Source of the DNA: Actinoplanes liguriensis
GTDB lineage: Bacteria > Actinomycetota > Actinomycetes > Mycobacteriales > Micromonosporaceae
Assembly: GCA_000715855.1 (NCBI GenBank)
Contig: KL571209.1
Span: 38,106-45,738 of the forward strand
Direction of reading: 5' to 3'
Length of the DNA stretch: 7,633 nt
In this document: piece after piece, positions 4,992 to 7,633 of the stretch
How positions within the stretch are numbered: position 1 is the first letter of the stretch
How the letters are laid out: the number at the start of each line of letters is the position of its first letter
Notes under the pieces: generated by a model
Told to the model about the DNA's origin: nothing
The model's database searches: none
What the model saw: only the letters and a program-made list of their open reading frames with translations
Position numbers and translations under genes: made by a program

Positions 4992-5069
4992 GACGATGGT
5001 GGCGCGGTTCGCGTGGTGCAACGTCCGGCCCACGTTGATCTTGCGTGCGAACCACAGCCCGGTGGTTCG
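4992..5069 (-). pseudogene. Possible transposase C-terminal scrap
   Basis: On the complement strand about 26 residues (GLWFARKINVGRTLHHANRATIV) resemble the small SH3-like C-terminal segment of rve-type transposases, where a strand-turn pattern xxVGxxxAGxxVTV follows the catalytic domain. Flanking sequence in any frame gives no further support, and no inverted repeats are seen. Very short and tentative. Confidence 0.2.
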
Positions 5070-5100
5070 CCGTTGTCGGCTGCGGTTCTCTGTCCTGCGG

Positions 5101-5418
5101 GTGTCTTTGTTCAGTGACGCCGCGCTGGATGCCTTGGTCTCCGAGGCGGTTGTGGACTGCTGCGACGAGCATGAGCAGCTCAGTGGCCGCCTCGTCATCG
5201 ATCGAGGACAATCGGGCGGTGCCGTTCGGTACCGAGGTTCCCGGGTGCCGGTGGTGGCCCGGAAGGTGGATCTGCGTTCGTCGGGGATCGTGGCGATCTG
5301 TCACCGTGGCCGCGGCTGTGGCAGACGATCGGATTCTGGGCCTTCCGTTGCCTGGTCCTGCGCCTGATGGTGCGCAGTGGATCGAGGCGTCCCGGTGGTG
5401 GGCGCGGGCTGGCCGGGC
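5101..5418 (+). pseudogene. Frameshifted relic of a small calcium-binding-protein-like family
   Basis: Four consecutive pieces in alternating frames line up with one small actinobacterial family (about 100-130 residues) usually annotated calcium-binding protein, function unproven. Frame 1 (5101-5187) gives LDALVSEAVVDCCDEHEQLSG. Frame 2 (5195-5239) gives SSIEDNRAVPFGTEV. Frame 1 (5245-5313) gives VPVVARKVDLRSSGIVAICHRGR. Frame 2 (5318-5418) gives DDRILGLPLPGPAPDGAQWIEASRWW. Family members, as I recall them, run xxEATVDxYxExEQxTG, then EExLAVPFxTxVLGVxVxV, then GEIVAxCxRG, then ILDLPLPxPPPEGAEWIEAYRHW, in that order. At least three frame changes are needed to read it through, so it is inactive. 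It is followed at once by the hairpin of the converging peptidase gene. Confidence 0.6.
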
Positions 5419-5439
5419 CGAGCCGAAAGCGGCCCGGCC
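5411..5439 (-). terminator. Strong hairpin terminating the S8 peptidase gene
   Basis: Perfect 10-base arms GGCCGGGCCG (5411-5420) and CGGCCCGGCC (5430-5439) enclose a 9-base loop, AGCCGAAAG. It lies 18 bases past the peptidase stop codon on the complement strand. All stem pairs are G-C. No T-run follows, as is usual in high-GC actinomycetes. Confidence 0.75.
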
Positions 5440-5457
5440 CGGTGTCGCCCGACGGTG

Positions 5458-7633
5458 TCAGCGCAGGGCGTACGCCCGGATGACGGTCTCGGTGACCGTG
5501 TTCCCCCTCGTGTCGGTGGCGGAGACGCGCAGCGAGGCGAAACCGGCGCCGCGCGGATGGTTGACCGTGACGGTCCGGTTGTTGCCGGAGCCGCGGACGT
5601 CGGTCCGGTGCCAGGTCTTGCCGTCGTCGTAGGAGACGTCGACCTTGACCGTGCGGGCCTTGCCGGCCGTGGAGCCGGGCTGCTGCTCGACGATCAGCGG
5701 GATGTCGAAGCGGCGGCCGGCGGGCGCCGCGTTGTTGACGTCGAGGCGCGGGCTGAAGCGGATCGTCGAGATCGGCAGCCGCGTGTACGAGGTGTCGGAG
5801 ACGTGGCCGGATCGGAACGTCCACGCCGCTTTCACCGAGGTGGAGAAGAGGTGCGGGGCACCGCGGGCGGCCGAGGCCTCCAGCCGGTACGTAGCCTGTC
5901 CGGCCGGCAGGTCGTACTCGGTCCCCTCGCCGATCTTGGTTTTGCCCCGGTAGAGCGCGACCGTCTCGCCGTCGCCGGTGGACCAGCCGGGATGGCCGGC
6001 ACCGTCACCGAACAGCGGGACGGCGGCGAACAGGTGGTCGCCCTGGCGGCTGGCCCAACTGCCCTCCCATGACGGCTGGGTGACGTTCGGGCCGAACACG
6101 GCCGTGTTCCATGCCTGGTGGTACGTGTGGCCGGCACGGAACGTGGAACCGCTGCTGGTCTGGTCGGTGATCTGCTCCGGGTGGTCGTTCTCGGTGGCGG
6201 CGGGCGTCTGCTGGGTGAAGTCGAGCATCCAGGGCGCCTCGACGCTCAGATACTCCGTGCGGTGCGCGGGCAGGTCGAACGGCACGGCCGACGCCCAGCC
6301 GCTGGACCGCTCGTCGAACTGGGCGAAGTTACTGCGTACGCCCTCGGCCCCGGTCGCCGACACCGAGTAGTCGGCCTTGATGGTGGCCAGGTCGCGCAGC
6401 CGGGGCTTCTTGGTGAGGCCGCTGAACATCTTGCCGCGCCGGCCATACGCCAGGTCGGTGCTCCACGTGCTGTTCTCGAACGTGCCGTCCGGGCCGGGGT
6501 CGGCGAACGAGCCGTTGACGCTGGCCAGGAAGTAGTTCTTGGCGACGGGGGACGCCGGCCCCGCGGACAGCGACGTGAAGTCGAGGCCGAGCGTGGTCGC
6601 CCCGACACCGAGGTCGTCGAGCAGCCACTCCGCGTTGACGGCGGCGAGCGCGACGCCCGCGCCGGCTTGCGGCGCGGTCACGGTGATCGGCTTGGCCTTA
6701 CGGCCGTCGAAGGTGATCGTGTCGGGTCCGTCGACGACCAGTTCGGTGTGGGTGAGCATCGCGGTGGTCTCGGCCTCCGCGTTGTTGATCCACATGTACG
6801 CGCCGTAGGTGCCCTTCGGCAGGCGTAGCTTCTCGGTGCCCTGTGCCTGGTAGACGCCGTAGAACCCGGTGCCGTCCAGGTTGAACAGCGTCGCGTAGTG
6901 GTCCAGGCTCGGCGTACCGTCCGGGTTGATCGTCTCGACGGTGACGTCGTAGCTCTCCACCTCGCGGTCGACGCCGATCGGTGTGACCACGCGGATCCCG
7001 CCGGTGGCGGTGGCCACCAGGTGTTCGCCGTACGGCTTGTCGGCGAGTGCCGGGTTGCCGGTGTCGGCGGTGACCGTCGTCTCGGCGGTGCCACCGGCCG
7101 GGACGCTCAGGTGGGTGGCGGCGACGGTGAACGGCGCGGCCGGCGTGGACAGGGTCAGGTCGACCGTGGCCGTGCCCGAGTTGCGGTAGGTGATGGTCTT
7201 GGTGACCGGTTTGTCGTCGCCGTGCGGCCATTGCTGCAGGCCGAAGCTGAGGCTGCCTTCGTCGGCGGTGACCGTCTGGGTGATCTCCCGGGCCACGTCG
7301 ACCCGGCCGGCGCCCTGGGCGAACGCGCCGACCCCGGCGGTCGGCTCGGCGGAGCCCATCAGCGTGTTCTTGCGCAGGCTCGACGACCAGCCGGGGTGTT
7401 CCTGGGTCAGGATCGCGGCGGCGCCGGCCACGTGCGGGGTGGCCATCGACGTGCCGGAGAGGGCGACGTAGCCGTCGACCGGCGCCGGGTCACCGATGAA
7501 TCCGTTCTTCGCCTTGGCGGCCACGATGTCCACGCCGGGCGCGGTGATGTCCGGCTTGACGGCGTGGTCGCCGGCGCGCGGGCCGGTGCTGGAGAAGTCC
7601 GCCAACTGGTTGTCGCGGTCGACGGCACCGACC
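5458..7633 (-). CDS. Large secreted subtilisin-family (S8) serine peptidase, C-terminal 724 residues
   Basis: Partial; the N-terminus lies beyond base 7633 and the stop is TGA at 5458-5460. The first codons (VGAVDRDNQLADFSSTGPR) belong inside the S8 catalytic domain. The next block, VKPDITAPGVDIVAA, is the usual family strand. GTSMATPHVAG contains the nucleophilic Ser (codon at 7447-7449, residue 62 of the visible part). The catalytic Asp, His and oxyanion Asn must lie upstream. The catalytic domain closes near residue 118 (GAGRVDVAREI). The remaining 600 residues are beta-rich modules with no Cys. They include a fibronectin-like segment (YRNSGTATVDLTL) and a C-terminal module with VSYDDGKTW that ends ATDTRGNTVTETVIRAYALR. 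This architecture is known in actinomycete S8 peptidases of roughly 1100-1250 residues secreted to degrade extracellular protein. The strong hairpin at 5411-5439 follows. Substrate unknown. Confidence 0.95.
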   Translation of the reverse strand, partial: VGAVDRDNQLADFSSTGPRAGDHAVKPDITAPGVDIVAAKAKNGFIGDPAPVDGYVALSGTSMATPHVAGAAAILTQEHPGWSSSLRKNTLMGSAEPTAGVGAFAQGAGRVDVAREITQTVTADEGSLSFGLQQWPHGDDKPVTKTITYRNSGTATVDLTLSTPAAPFTVAATHLSVPAGGTAETTVTADTGNPALADKPYGEHLVATATGGIRVVTPIGVDREVESYDVTVETINPDGTPSLDHYATLFNLDGTGFYGVYQAQGTEKLRLPKGTYGAYMWINNAEAETTAMLTHTELVVDGPDTITFDGRKAKPITVTAPQAGAGVALAAVNAEWLLDDLGVGATTLGLDFTSLSAGPASPVAKNYFLASVNGSFADPGPDGTFENSTWSTDLAYGRRGKMFSGLTKKPRLRDLATIKADYSVSATGAEGVRSNFAQFDERSSGWASAVPFDLPAHRTEYLSVEAPWMLDFTQQTPAATENDHPEQITDQTSSGSTFRAGHTYHQAWNTAVFGPNVTQPSWEGSWASRQGDHLFAAVPLFGDGAGHPGWSTGDGETVALYRGKTKIGEGTEYDLPAGQATYRLEASAARGAPHLFSTSVKAAWTFRSGHVSDTSYTRLPISTIRFSPRLDVNNAAPAGRRFDIPLIVEQQPGSTAGKARTVKVDVSYDDGKTWHRTDVRGSGNNRTVTVNHPRGAGFASLRVSATDTRGNTVTETVIRAYALR

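Larger units (their letters stand above)
4392..5100. other. Gene-poor degenerate stretch
   Basis: No frame here has a plausible start plus coherent protein. It must hold the promoter of the leftward operon, but I find no convincing -35/-10 pair upstream of 4391. A CTATAG near 4465-4470 and a TTGTTG near 4430 (complement) are too weak to call. GC rises from the operon toward 4700 onward. A short inverted repeat lies at 4969-4975/4989-4995 (CGTCCCG/CGGGACG). Two small protein-like fragments are listed separately. The whole looks like decayed coding DNA. Confidence 0.5.

Noticed and set aside
5101..5418. Programmed frameshifting to make a working protein
   Set aside because: Several shifts in different directions with no slippery sequences; decay is the simpler explanation.
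5377..6828. Two plus-strand open frames of 231 and 236 residues opposite the S8 peptidase
   Set aside because: Repetitive Gly/Val/Arg/Ala sequence mirroring the peptidase codons, without starts, ribosome sites or motifs.
1..7633. CRISPR array, rRNA or riboswitch
   Set aside because: No regularly spaced direct repeats, no rRNA-like blocks and no recognisable riboswitch core on either strand.

Overview
This is a high-GC actinomycete window. Codon use, secreted hydrolases with Ala-rich signal peptides, a streptogrisin-type protease, WXG/EspC-type secretion substrates and conjugative-element remnants fit Streptomyces, Micromonospora or Actinoplanes relatives. The genus is inference. No core housekeeping gene is present to fix it.

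Left part (1-1860): two divergent secreted-enzyme genes. A streptogrisin-like serine protease precursor reads leftward off the window. A GH43 glycosidase, probably an arabinan-active arabinofuranosidase, reads rightward. The 119-base gap between them holds overlapping back-to-back promoter-like elements and a perfect 12-bp palindrome with the GAGCGCTC core typical of LacI-type (CebR-like) operators in actinomycetes.

Middle-left (1886-2582): decayed mobile-element debris. It holds a tRNA-Met 3' fragment with CAT anticodon, T-loop and CCA end, an 18-bp perfect palindrome, an internal piece of a tyrosine recombinase, the C-terminal part of a small membrane protein resembling DUF2637/SpdB proteins of actinomycete integrative elements, and a 49-residue helix-turn-helix-like ORF. 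A GC-rich inverted repeat separates this from the next block.

Middle (2637-4391): a tight four-gene leftward operon of clearly lower GC. Transcription order is a three-helix membrane protein, an EspC/ESX-like helical hairpin with a YxxxD secretion motif, a larger protein with a WXG turn and a Gly/Ala-rich hydrophobic region, and a small charged helical protein. It looks like a type VII secretion substrate cassette without its own secretion machine. It is the most interesting intact unit here and the best candidate for an uncharacterised system.

Middle-right (4392-5440): no intact gene. The stretch holds small degenerate fragments and a multiply frameshifted pseudogene resembling a small actinobacterial family often labelled calcium-binding protein. 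It ends in a strong hairpin.

Right part (5458-7633): the C-terminal 724 residues of a very large secreted subtilisin-family (S8) peptidase, read leftward, with the catalytic Ser in view and the N-terminus beyond the window. Overall, the window is a host chromosome encoding secreted proteases and a polysaccharide hydrolase, interrupted by an accessory zone of element relics, a type VII-like cassette and pseudogenes.
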